From Myxococcota bacterium (GTDB lineage: Bacteria > Myxococcota_A > Polyangia > JAAYKL01): 33,763 bases of DNA. This document shows, in pieces, positions 24,401-30,962 of the stretch. The translations under genes were made by a program, and so were the position numbers. The stretch is from contig JASJCT010000049.1 of assembly GCA_030065855.1 (NCBI GenBank), positions 1 through 33,763 on the forward strand, written 5' to 3'. A model generated the notes under the pieces. That model worked only from the letters and a program-made list of their open reading frames with translations. It did not search any database and was not told the origin of the DNA. Position 1 is the first letter of the stretch. Every line of letters begins with the position of its first letter.

Positions 24401-24448
24401 AAACACCAAACCACATTGTTTCAATCTATTAACGACTTGAAAATACAT
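17384..24448 (-). CDS. giant secreted protein: three PQQ-like propellers, seven Calx-beta modules, C-terminal repeats
   Basis: The product is about 2354 residues. The start is ATG at 24448, preceded by GGGAGGGA; it gives a signal peptide (CGLVFLSLALCIGVCASNSLA, cut near residue 33). The open frame extends further up but lacks a ribosome site. Approximate layout: propeller 1 at 46-385, four Calx-beta-like modules at 389-803, an Ig-like spacer at 804-905, propeller 2 at 906-1250, three Calx-beta-like modules at 1258-1562, an Ig-like spacer at 1565-1665, propeller 3 at 1667-2010, and nine 36- or 40-residue repeats at 2012-2354. Each propeller has eight repeats of the form SPAIGADGTIYVGS...LYAINPDGT.KW and ends with PWPM..NVRHTG. 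The Calx-beta modules show EGDG at the start and DDTSEI and DNE further on, features usual for Ca2+-binding folds. It is probably an exported surface or matrix protein for adhesion or ligand binding. No catalytic residues were recognised, and no C-terminal sorting signal was identified. Confidence 0.92.
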   Translation of the reverse strand: MYFQVVNRLKQCGLVFLSLALCIGVCASNSLAQEELQTSEIIVPGMVKWEFPISGLGSAPAIGPDGTIYVSTSSNNFYAIHPDGTEKWILETAGEIESPPVVGLDGTIYVWVEDSLYAINPDGTEKWIINPTADSNLPPAIGPDGTLYLGFEDGLYAIEPENGEEKWRFNTFPPIPYTPAIGSDGTIYAWAYKDFYAINPDGTEKWVFTAGSKFSESPIIDSDGTIYVGCDDGFLYALNPNAPTPAERLKWVFDLSGLGGWVNVPPVIASDGTIYVASSWYDLFYAVNADGTMKWVLDLQLEESPAIGADNALYFDSGRALSVIDPDGTLKWSLDLPHPFAAPAIASDGTIYLSMQGSVMAVYTDSGGLANSPWPMLRQNVRHTGLQPLYYLSIDMPKSASEAAGTVTGTVDIQAPLAADLEVFLSSDSPDISIPSSVTILSGSTSASFDISVQDDGILDGSKDALVFASSGYEEVYDTIAIHDDETATLSLSFSLPLNVTEDYGLYGIVLQNAGVITCSAPVEDEVRIFLTSDDTSEIVIPGIVVMPEGSDTAIFDVTVVDDMEHDGTQIAGITAVVAGWTPGYDSIDVEDNEDQEIQVEVWDYWGFTEGDGFISRAGTISIPGILTYDLTINLSSEDTSEIEIPTASVTIPAGDSSVSFDIIVVDDNEYDGTQTATISAAAPGWTTGFGSIEVMDNEIMALEIFILEEVVSEGDGIMSEGCEVAISGPLAYDLTVNLFSDDTTEITVPEVVTIYAGETTALFEIMVEDDVEWDGLQTVTVSGDAPGVSGGERAISVRDNEVYYIDINPIPNPQYVGNPFYVTVTAYDINTDIAGLPGPVLLGASDTNGPISLTPNETDVFWDGQWTGRVTINDVATNVVLSAGDGPGLVSTSNFFDVIEVLPGPGGERKWSFEVYDEGSPAIGADGTIYAAGSDIEGNSGLYAINPNGTEKWRFTINDGIEYSSPAIGVDGTIYVSAFHGNLYAVHPNGTEKWTVSISDRHDHTVSIGPDGTLYVGSENSNLHAINPDGSFKWSFPIVGNSISTPTIGADGTIYAGSDEGLYALNPDKSQKWLFAPGDRVDSPAIDADGTLYAASGDDNLYAIHPDGSPKWVFTIGEWISSSPVIGIDGTIYVNAHYGTLYAINPDNTEKWRVDAYGDSDAAPAIGADGTIYVNSRDISWGNLHAFNPDGSQKWTVYTHGGSSFPSPAIGHDGTVYFGGARNGDFLAISTDCGGVADSPWPLFQHDVRRTGRQAQHHLSLSLPESATEGDGTLTSQGWIEISEAIGTDLIVSLSSSDTTELIPPPTVTILAGDTSAFFDLAVEDDVIADGPQLVAVTGFSDYGTAYNTMTIHDNETAILTLSLPASATEGDGVLSGQGTVFCSTAAPENVSVFLSSDDTTEVRVPSSVMIPAGSSSADFDLTVVNDVEIDGPQTATITASVSGWTAGSAAMNVTDNEITGGEIVVAIPPRVAEGDGLMANGGMVSINGAISSDLIVNLQSNDTGEIVVPATVTIPARQASVFFDIEVQDDTDQDGTQTVTITAQAGGFTSGSDSTAVRDNEVSYLGISQIASPQQSEIYFAVTLTAYDINSEKSAFSGPASLSAVGAGGWVDMGPGSVDFDDGLWIGAMGINEISDDVIITVDDGAGHSIMSNRFDVIASFTGMGKWAFPLGPVYSSPAIGADGTIYVGSSDGNLYAINPDRSQKWAFSTSTEVFASPAIGADGTIYVGSYSTDPEAINALYAINPDGSEQWRFTTSGAIISCPAIAEDGTIYIGSIDSNLYAINPDGTPRWSFATGGEIWSSPAIAEDGTVYVGSYDSNLYAINPDGTQQWAFATDYAVASSPAIGGDGTIYVGSHDSNLYAIDPDGSLVWAFSTGNTVFSSPAIGEDGTIYVGSYDSYLYAINPVTVTLKWAYRTDNDIWSSPAIGADGTIYVGSMDDNLHAIHSDGTPKWVFSTNGDVISSPVIDEDSTIYVGSGDGSLYAIKGDSGGLALTPWPMFHQNVRHTGRWTLWDDANLIEWNGNLVADFGDRGMWYHDGSAWNWMTNKGHVNQLLVWDNNLVVDFGRGRGMRYYDGSWHWMTNKDDVHKMMVWDDGTSEKLVVDFGGGRGMRYYDGSWHWLNNKDGVSAMIVWDQKLVVDFGRGRGMRYYDGSWHWLNNKDDVSAMIVWDQKLVVDFGGGRGMRYYDGSWRWMTNKDDVHKMMVWDDGTSEKLVVDFGAGRRVRYYDGSWHWLNNKDNVSAMIVWDQKLVVDFGGGRGVRYYDGSWHWMTNKDDVHKMMVWDDGTSEKLVVDFGGGRGMRYYDGSWHWIRNKDDVPEMIVWGNRLAVDFGSGTGIYNYDGSWQWMKNWSTRD

Positions 24449-24472
24449 GATTCCCTCCCGTGAATTGGACCC

Positions 24473-24488
24473 TTGTTTATTTAAACAA
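24473..24488. promoter_or_regulatory. palindrome upstream of the giant gene, candidate operator
   Basis: A perfect inverted repeat, TTGTTTA-TT-TAAACAA, lies 24 bases before the giant-gene ATG. A TTGACA hexamer on the minus strand sits about 20 bases further upstream (24514-24509). No matching -10 hexamer at standard spacing was found, so the promoter itself is unproven. The adjacent LuxR-type protein is a possible ligand for the palindrome. Confidence 0.4.
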
Positions 24489-24722
24489 CGACCCTTTGTT
24501 TTTCCCCGTGTCAAATGTATCGAGGAAGCGTATCCCAAGTGCTCCCCAAATAGGACGAGCCCATGGTGTTCCCAGACCACAGGTTTACAACATTACAGCC
24601 ACCACCTGATGCGCTGACTGCGATATATCCCTTCAATTACTGCACCGTGATTTTTATAAACCAGTATCAGTCGGGAATGCATAACCCATTTGAGGTATGC
24701 AGCAGCATTTCTTTTTATTTTT

Positions 24723-26504
24723 TTAATTATCTGTGGAAACCGCAGATAGTAGTATCTCTCTCCAGCAGTGATACAGAATGTAACCACCGACGCCAGGCAA
24801 GTAGTTCGTCTGACAATGTGGCAACAATTCCTCCATTTTATTAGCAAAATGGAACGGTACGATGGGGTCCATTTGGCCATGCCAGATCTCGACCGGCACC
24901 TGAATTTCCTCGAGCCCAAATTTCCAGTCACCGCTGATCAAGAAGAACTCCGGTAGTATATGTTGCCCTCCCTGGCGGAGACTTTCCCTAATGTCTTCGT
25001 CGATCCGACTTCTAATCTCTCGATCATAGAGCAAAGCGCAATCTAACGGGGGCATCTCCTTTGAAAATTCGCTTTGAATCATCTCTGGTCCAAGTCGTGA
25101 AAACAGGAGTCTCATAAGTGGAGAAAACAGAGATGGCGCATATCTACCCAAGCATAAAAGCAAGCGAAAATGTGGTTGCATCCCTCCAAGATCCTTAAAT
25201 TTGATAAAAGGCAGGACACTACCTACCAGCACCAGCCGCCCGATGCGCTCCTTTAGCACATGTGCACACGCTAAACCGAACGCTCCGCCCATGGAATGGC
25301 CGATCACATTAAAGTGCTTCAGGCCTAGATGGTCTGCCAAACACGCCACATCATACGCCCAATCTAGCAAGGTCCGATTCTCTTTTTTATCGGATAGTCC
25401 CGTACCAGGTCGATCCGGAATGATTAACCGGACGCCACATTTGCTAATAATCTTCTCGTCTGGGTGTCGCTGGAATCGGGATCCAAAGGAGGAATGCATG
25501 AGCATCACTGGAAAGTCTGTTTTCACACCATATTCGGCATATCCCAATATTCGGTCGTCCGGCAGTCGCATTGTCTGATGTAGCTGAGATGCGAAACCAA
25601 TGGGCCTGAGCACTGAAACTGAACCCGTAGACAATTCCGCGGCACTGTTTATTTCACTGGTCAGGGTTGCCAACATGGCTGGTCCTGTAATGATTTGTCT
25701 TACCAGTTCGGCCTGACGGTGGGCTCCTGTTTTTTCGTAAACGGATTTCAATTGAGCGCGGATAGTATGTTTACTAAGGCCAAGCTGCTCTGCTATGGCA
25801 TTCAGACTGTGATCCTTTACCAATAACGATACGAGTTTTGCCTCTGCTGTTGTTAGCTTATAGAGGGACTTAAGAATGTCTGCTGATATCTCGATATGCA
25901 TTTCTGGTGAGGCGATAAATACGACTGCTTTTTTTCCATTATTCACACCCGAATTAGACATTGCATTAAAAGGAACAACCAGCGCAGATAGCGGCATATT
26001 GGCATTTTCTGGCAAAAAGCTGATTGACTGTACTTCTTGCCCGGCATTGCAGGTAACATTGCGGATCATTTTTCTGAGCTTTTTGGTGTCTAATGATGAC
26101 CCTGTGCTGAGCAGACTATTTTTTATCGAGATCCCTTGCCCGTCAGACGCTATTTGGGCCAGCTTTTTATTGTAGGTCAAGATATGACTTTCACTATCAA
26201 CGACTACGATGCCCAAGGGTAGACGCTCCAGGAGTTCCCCTATGGCGTCACGCTCTTCGTGCGCTTCAAAGACTTGACGATTGAGCTCTAGAGCCCGTGT
26301 AAAATGGGAACGTAGGAGATCGATCAAAGCATATGTCGGTGTCGCCTTCTTCTTATCTTCTTCAAGGTCTGTTTTTTCTTCCTCTAACAGAAGCGCGCCC
26401 ATTTCATTGGACATGACTTCTAATAGGCGAGGCCACAGTTCTGCATTGAATGCCGCATCGTATATCAGTCCGATCAAATCAGATAAGGTTTTATTATCCA
26501 TCAT
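24723..26504 (-). CDS. LuxR-type HTH / alpha-beta hydrolase fusion regulator
   Basis: The protein is about 593 residues from MMDNKTL. That start is favoured because the partial copy at 17205 also begins ATG-GAT-AAT; the frame extends to 26549 without a ribosome site. Residues about 85-200 include a PAS-like segment (LLERLPLGIVVVDSESHILTYNKK). At 217-270 is a LuxR-type HTH (LTTAEAKLVSLLVKDHS, then LGLSKHTIRAQLKSVYEKTG). The C-terminal 280 residues are an alpha/beta hydrolase with oxyanion-region LMHSSFGSR, nucleophile motif GHSMGG (Ser404) and acid GQMDPIVP (Asp546). Where the catalytic His is expected, the sequence reads GVGGYILYH, with Tyr575. It is probably a cytoplasmic transcription factor whose hydrolase-like domain senses or modifies a small molecule. 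It lies 274 bp upstream of the giant gene on the same strand. Confidence 0.88.
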   Translation of the reverse strand: MMDNKTLSDLIGLIYDAAFNAELWPRLLEVMSNEMGALLLEEEKTDLEEDKKKATPTYALIDLLRSHFTRALELNRQVFEAHEERDAIGELLERLPLGIVVVDSESHILTYNKKLAQIASDGQGISIKNSLLSTGSSLDTKKLRKMIRNVTCNAGQEVQSISFLPENANMPLSALVVPFNAMSNSGVNNGKKAVVFIASPEMHIEISADILKSLYKLTTAEAKLVSLLVKDHSLNAIAEQLGLSKHTIRAQLKSVYEKTGAHRQAELVRQIITGPAMLATLTSEINSAAELSTGSVSVLRPIGFASQLHQTMRLPDDRILGYAEYGVKTDFPVMLMHSSFGSRFQRHPDEKIISKCGVRLIIPDRPGTGLSDKKENRTLLDWAYDVACLADHLGLKHFNVIGHSMGGAFGLACAHVLKERIGRLVLVGSVLPFIKFKDLGGMQPHFRLLLCLGRYAPSLFSPLMRLLFSRLGPEMIQSEFSKEMPPLDCALLYDREIRSRIDEDIRESLRQGGQHILPEFFLISGDWKFGLEEIQVPVEIWHGQMDPIVPFHFANKMEELLPHCQTNYLPGVGGYILYHCWREILLSAVSTDN

Positions 26505-26662
26505 TTTTATGACTACTAGGAGCTGAAATTTGACAATACATCGTGTCATCTAAAAATTCAAGCGTGGTTATCGTCTTTCATCAGGTGACGAAGAAAGGTA
26601 CCGAGAAGGCGGGATCGATGCTAAGGCTTACAATCTGTGATTGCCTGGACTTGGTCAGGTGC

Positions 26663-27226
26663 CTAGTAACGAGTAATCACGCCGCAGGCTGCTGGCCCCA
26701 TCTGATGAGGGCCTCTGACCGCATCGGCATCTTGGTCACCCGAAAAAACCGCTAGCGCTCGGCCAATGATACTATTGAGATCTTCCATAGAGAGGTGATC
26801 GTCTACAAATGCAACTTCAGCGATGCCATTGTCCTCTGCTTCAATGGTTCCTAAATCGCGTTGAATAGGGAGTTCGGTCCTTGGTATCGAATTGTCTGAG
26901 GGATCATTGTCATTGTGTTCGTAAGTATCTATCTGTGCGCAGTCGTCGAGTGTCAAAACGTGGTAGTTGTAACTACCCTGTTCTAGGCCGTAGATTTCGA
27001 CTGCGATACGGACCTGGCCTTCCTCTGGGATAAATTCTACCATACCGTAGGCTAGGCTATCACCGATAGGAGCCAGAACAGCAGATGCTGGTCCTTTCTC
27101 TTTACTCGCCTCTTTTTCAGCACCCCCGTTGCTCGAATTGTCCACGGTTTCGTCGTCTGCCTGTTGAAGTGCGGCACACGCACAGGCCAGAAATGAACTA
27201 AAGACTATTTTCTTACAAATTTTCAA
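26663..27226 (-). CDS. Cu/Zn superoxide dismutase-like exported protein lacking most metal ligands
   Basis: This 187-residue protein has a short hydrophobic signal with Cys residues (SSFLACACAAL), so it is probably an exported lipoprotein. Residues 55-187 follow the SodC fold. GLEQGSYNYH aligns with the G-x-H-x-H region, DLG with the GDL-N region, IGRALAVF with GRAVVVH, and GPAACGVI with the conserved ACGVI ending. The structural disulfide cysteines (Cys96, Cys181) are kept. Of the metal ligands only His89, perhaps His104, and Asp124 remain. The second His of HxH is Leu91, the His of GR..VVH is Phe161, and the other two also appear replaced. It is unlikely to be a working dismutase. The start is TTG at 27226 with GGGGGA upstream; no ATG lies near the signal. 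Confidence 0.75.
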   Translation of the reverse strand: MKICKKIVFSSFLACACAALQQADDETVDNSSNGGAEKEASKEKGPASAVLAPIGDSLAYGMVEFIPEEGQVRIAVEIYGLEQGSYNYHVLTLDDCAQIDTYEHNDNDPSDNSIPRTELPIQRDLGTIEAEDNGIAEVAFVDDHLSMEDLNSIIGRALAVFSGDQDADAVRGPHQMGPAACGVITRY

Positions 27227-27328
27227 AACGGAAATCCCCCATTTTCCCGTCCTTAATAAAGTATGAGTTGTAAGCGTTCAGTGTCAAACCGAGGCCACAG
27301 ACCGGATGGTGTCACTGGGCGCACCTCC

Positions 27329-28804
27329 CTACCACCGGGTGTGAACGACGAAAAAACCTTCTTTGCGGAGCTTTTTTGCTAAGTTATGTCTTTTGGCATG
27401 CGGAAGGCTGGGCAGGTAGAATAGCTTCTCCCGAGCTCCCTCTAACATCCAGAATTTGCCGCCCCGCTTTCGGATATAGCTCAAATGGTCAGCAGCAAGT
27501 ATCTCAAAGATATAGTGGGGCAAGACATGGCTGCGGGTTATGATCAGGATTTTATTGTGGGGTAGACGGGAAATGGCACGGGCCGATTGGGTGAGTCGCT
27601 CTCCGCGCCTTGCCATTTTTTGAGAGCTTTCAATCAGACGACCCGATGGCTTAACCGTGCTCGAAGACGGGGCAAAAGAAAAATAGTTTAAAAGAATGAG
27701 GCACAAGATAACGATGTGCCAGGCTCTGCGAAGTCGATTCCGGCTGATCCCAAGGGGCAAGGCGATCAAGCAAGGGGCCAAAGCACTGGGTATCAGGTTA
27801 TGGCGCGCGCTATTCCCATGAAAAAGCCCCCAAAAAACCATGATCGGTACAAACGCAAGCAATGTAAAAAGCGCAATGGGGCGCTTTGATTTCTCTCGAA
27901 GCAAGAGCATTAGGGCGATAGTTGCTACAGGGAGGGTGAAGATGCCAATAGATCGCCCAATGATCGTCACGTTTTTCATCGAGAATAGGTACCCCAGGCC
28001 TGCGTAGAACGACGTAATCCAATTTTGCCAATCAGTGGCTTGATCGCTGCTACCCATGAGGTTGGCGGCGTAGCGATTGAAAAACCAAAAAGAAAGCATC
28101 ACGGACAACAACACCCCTGCTGAAAGCAGCAGTTTTTTAGTCGTGTTTATTGAAGCCTGAAACACCGGGACCAAGAACAGGGCCGAGGCCATGATAACAT
28201 CGATTTTGATAAGCGTCGCGATGGTAAAGATGACCCATGTTGCCGCAAAGAAGCATGCTCGTTTGTTCAGGGGGTCGGTGTTGGCAACGGCGTATACAAA
28301 AACAAGGGCCGATACAATGAATAGGGCAAGGGCCACGATCGTGGGAAATCCATACAGGCTGCTATACCAAAAGACCGGCGAGAACTGAATGATGACCGCT
28401 ACGGCCAGACCCACTGAAATAGACCGGGTTACCTTTACAAAGAATCCAAATAGGGCCGCACTGCAAAGTGCGCTGCCAACCAAGCTCATCAGCGCCATGG
28501 CCAGCGCGAGGGTTTGGGGAGACAGCCACTCGCTGCGAAGCGCTATGTAGAGACCGTGCATATACAGCGGGCATGAAAATCCCCGCGGGGATCCTTCGAC
28601 AAATCGACCCTTGTAAAAACTATGCAGTGCATCAATGGCGATACGCGCGGCGTCCTGCTCGCCAAAGCAGTCGAGCAGGGTGAATGGCAGATGAATAACC
28701 ACACTGACCAAGAAGATAACCGGGGCGATCACCCGCGGTGCTTTTATCAATCCACCTCTGCGCACGCTGCTGTGATGCATCATCAGCGGCAAGGTTGCCC
28801 GCAT
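27329..28804 (-). CDS. multi-pass membrane protein, GT-C-like glycosyltransferase
   Basis: This 491-residue protein has about ten or eleven hydrophobic helices. An acidic motif (LDCFGEQDAARIA) lies in the first external loop, and the C-terminal region is soluble and basic. This arrangement is typical of GT-C-type glycosyltransferases (PMT/ArnT-like), which transfer sugars from polyprenyl-phosphate donors on the outer face of the inner membrane. The segment ARHNLIPSALAPCLIALPLG resembles the RYLLPALPPL motif of that class. The acceptor is unknown. The gene starts 49 bp after pyrBI on the same strand, so it may share its transcript. Family assignment is moderate; it could be another membrane protein of similar topology. 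Confidence 0.6.
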   Translation of the reverse strand: MRATLPLMMHHSSVRRGGLIKAPRVIAPVIFLVSVVIHLPFTLLDCFGEQDAARIAIDALHSFYKGRFVEGSPRGFSCPLYMHGLYIALRSEWLSPQTLALAMALMSLVGSALCSAALFGFFVKVTRSISVGLAVAVIIQFSPVFWYSSLYGFPTIVALALFIVSALVFVYAVANTDPLNKRACFFAATWVIFTIATLIKIDVIMASALFLVPVFQASINTTKKLLLSAGVLLSVMLSFWFFNRYAANLMGSSDQATDWQNWITSFYAGLGYLFSMKNVTIIGRSIGIFTLPVATIALMLLLREKSKRPIALFTLLAFVPIMVFWGLFHGNSARHNLIPSALAPCLIALPLGISRNRLRRAWHIVILCLILLNYFSFAPSSSTVKPSGRLIESSQKMARRGERLTQSARAISRLPHNKILIITRSHVLPHYIFEILAADHLSYIRKRGGKFWMLEGAREKLFYLPSLPHAKRHNLAKKLRKEGFFVVHTRW

Positions 28805-28853
28805 TGAGGTTTGACGCTGTCTGGGGTTTGGTTGCCCATGCTATTGCGTCGGG

Positions 28854-30350
28854 TTAGAACATGCCAGCCGACGTCATGAGCTGATCGCAATAATAACATC
28901 TGACCCGGTCACTCCCTGCTCTGATCATGATGGGTCGGACCGATTCTTCGTGCTCGATGCGCGTGATACAGCCCTTGTTCGGGCAGGTCATTTGGGGAAT
29001 ACCGGTGATGCGCTCGGGCAATCGAAGCTGAAGCTTGCGGGCGACTTGGCCGTTTCGAATGATATTCACGCGACATCCCGGGGATACAGCGGCAATGGCG
29101 CGCAGCTCGTCTTCAGTGAACTCACGATCTTCAATCATCAGCATTCCCTTGACGTTCCCTGGCCTGCGAATGGACTTGACAGTTGCCGCACGGTAAATAT
29201 CCCGGCGCTCCCTGACCCCCAAAAGTCGAATGAGCACCTCCTCCAAAAATGGCTGCACGTGATCGATGACAACCCCGTTTTCGCGGATAGGTCGAATAGA
29301 AACATCGGTCCGTCTGGGCTTGATAACGACATCTAACTCGTCGATGAATGCCTCATCCTGACGTGGGGGCTCCCATGATTCTCCGGCAAATTCTGCACCT
29401 GTCAATCCCAGGGAAAGGGCCAGCTCTACGAGGCGCGTGGGTACGCCGTTGCCGGCTTGGCGTTTGTAAAGGGCCTTCTCGTGTGCATCGATACCCGGGG
29501 AAATGGACGGCGCACTCTTGTCGATGGGCAAGGGGTGCATCAGCCCAAAACCCTGCCGCGTGGTGTTAAGCATTTTCATCGTAAATTCGCTGATTGCCTT
29601 GGCGCGCTCGAACTCGGAGAGATCCGGCATGCGCTCTTTTTGAATGCGGGTTTGGTAAAAAATGTCCACCTTGGGCGCCATTTCCGCAAAATCGTCATAT
29701 GTCTCAACGCTAACCCCCCTTTCCACGAGGGTCTGCATAAAGGCCTCTGGAAGTGCGAGGTCTTGATGGGAGAACAGGTGGAGTCGGATATTGGAGAATT
29801 TGGAAAGGGCGATAACGAGGGAATGGGCGGTGCGCCCGTATTTCAAGTCCCCGCCGATGCCCATATCGAAATCGTCGAGACGCCCCAAGTGTTCTCGGAT
29901 TGTAAAGAGGTCGAGCAGGGTTTGGGTGGGATGCTCGTGCTTGCCGTCTCCGGCGTTGAAGACCGGAATGCCCAAGTGATCTGCAGCGAACCGGGCTGAT
30001 CCGTCCAATGGATGGCGCATGATCACGGCGTCGCAGTCGTAGGCTTCATACATATCCAAGGTGTGGCGCAGTGACTCCCCCTTTTTGACCGACGTGCCTT
30101 CGGTGCTCGAAAACCCTGTCGTCCGCATGCCCAGGCGCAGGGCAGCTATCTCAAAGCTGGTCCGGGTTCGGGTGGAATTTTCGTAAAATAGCAGCGCGGC
30201 AATGAGATCCCGGTCCGCCGCCAAGCGATAGTCTGAAATCTGACGCGCCTCAATGGCGCGCTTGATATCGGCTGCCTTGTCTAGAATGAAGAATAACTCG
30301 TCCTTTGTAAAACAATGGATGTCGGTCAGATCGCGGCCTAAAAACGTCAT
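28854..30350 (-). CDS. pyrBI: aspartate carbamoyltransferase, fused catalytic and regulatory chains
   Basis: This 498-residue enzyme makes N-carbamoyl-aspartate from carbamoyl phosphate and aspartate, the first committed step of pyrimidine synthesis. Residues 1-315 or so are the catalytic chain: carbamoyl phosphate loop FYENSTRTRTSFE (Ser59-Arg63), TSVKKGESLRHT, IMRHPLDGSARFA and GLMHPLPID. Residues about 345-498 are the regulatory (PyrI) chain: GVVIDHVQPF, then EDRE-FTEDELRAIAAVSP, with the zinc-binding cysteines 456, 461, 485 and 488 (CPNKGC and CYYC). In most bacteria these are separate genes; fused forms are known in some lineages. AGGAG precedes the ATG, 16 bp after the thioesterase stop. 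Confidence 0.95.
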   Translation of the reverse strand: MTFLGRDLTDIHCFTKDELFFILDKAADIKRAIEARQISDYRLAADRDLIAALLFYENSTRTRTSFEIAALRLGMRTTGFSSTEGTSVKKGESLRHTLDMYEAYDCDAVIMRHPLDGSARFAADHLGIPVFNAGDGKHEHPTQTLLDLFTIREHLGRLDDFDMGIGGDLKYGRTAHSLVIALSKFSNIRLHLFSHQDLALPEAFMQTLVERGVSVETYDDFAEMAPKVDIFYQTRIQKERMPDLSEFERAKAISEFTMKMLNTTRQGFGLMHPLPIDKSAPSISPGIDAHEKALYKRQAGNGVPTRLVELALSLGLTGAEFAGESWEPPRQDEAFIDELDVVIKPRRTDVSIRPIRENGVVIDHVQPFLEEVLIRLLGVRERRDIYRAATVKSIRRPGNVKGMLMIEDREFTEDELRAIAAVSPGCRVNIIRNGQVARKLQLRLPERITGIPQMTCPNKGCITRIEHEESVRPIMIRAGSDRVRCYYCDQLMTSAGMF

Positions 30351-30366
30351 GAAAACTCCTCACCTG

Positions 30367-30852
30367 CTATCGGCGTTTTGCCGATGCGTTTGGATCGAAT
30401 GGATCATCGCAGTCGCCCAAGGACGACAGGAGTGCGCGCCTAAAATTGTCTGGCAGCCTGCCACTGCGCTTTGTCTCGTAATCAAATGCAGCAAAGCTGA
30501 TCTCGATCCGGGCCACGGGCTGATGGGTGGCCTGGTCTTTCACCTTCTGGGCCAGGCGAAAGGTACTGCGACCAACCTCAAAGGGCGCTATCTCGAAGCA
30601 AAGTCGATCGTGTAATGAGACCTCTTTTAGGTATTGAATCGCTACATCGGACACGACAATACCAGTCTTTCCATCGCCAAGATCCAATTCCTCGACCCCT
30701 AAATCAGCAAAGACCTCGACCCATGCCTGATGGGCCAGGCCAAGCAGCGACTCAAAGCTGAGATGTGAACCGTAGTTCAGATCTCCCACGCGAACCTCCA
30801 GCACCTTGGCAAATGGAGAGATCCGCAATTCCCGTAGCTTTATTCTCGGCAT
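30367..30852 (-). CDS. 4HBT-type acyl-CoA thioesterase
   Basis: This 161-residue hot-dog-fold protein is expected to hydrolyse acyl-CoA thioesters. It shows VRVGDLNYGSHLSFESLLGL, equivalent to the family's D-x-x-x-H-x-N helix start, then IVVSDVAIQYLKEV and ARIEISFAAFDYETKR, matching YbgC-like and related 4HBT members. The usual Asp-Phe/Ala-Gly-His core appears as NYGSH. It is the first gene of the minus-strand group that continues into pyrBI. Its start is at 30852, divergent from prmA. No strong ribosome site was found. The substrate is unknown. Confidence 0.8.
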   Translation of the reverse strand: MPRIKLRELRISPFAKVLEVRVGDLNYGSHLSFESLLGLAHQAWVEVFADLGVEELDLGDGKTGIVVSDVAIQYLKEVSLHDRLCFEIAPFEVGRSTFRLAQKVKDQATHQPVARIEISFAAFDYETKRSGRLPDNFRRALLSSLGDCDDPFDPNASAKRR

Positions 30853-30962
30853 GGGGGGACTATATCCTTTTTAGTGTCTGCCGTGAAGCGCTACACTGGG
30901 GGGGATTGCCTCAACAGGAGAAGTCCTTGACTTGCAAGCCGGTCGCGCAGAAAACTTATAAA

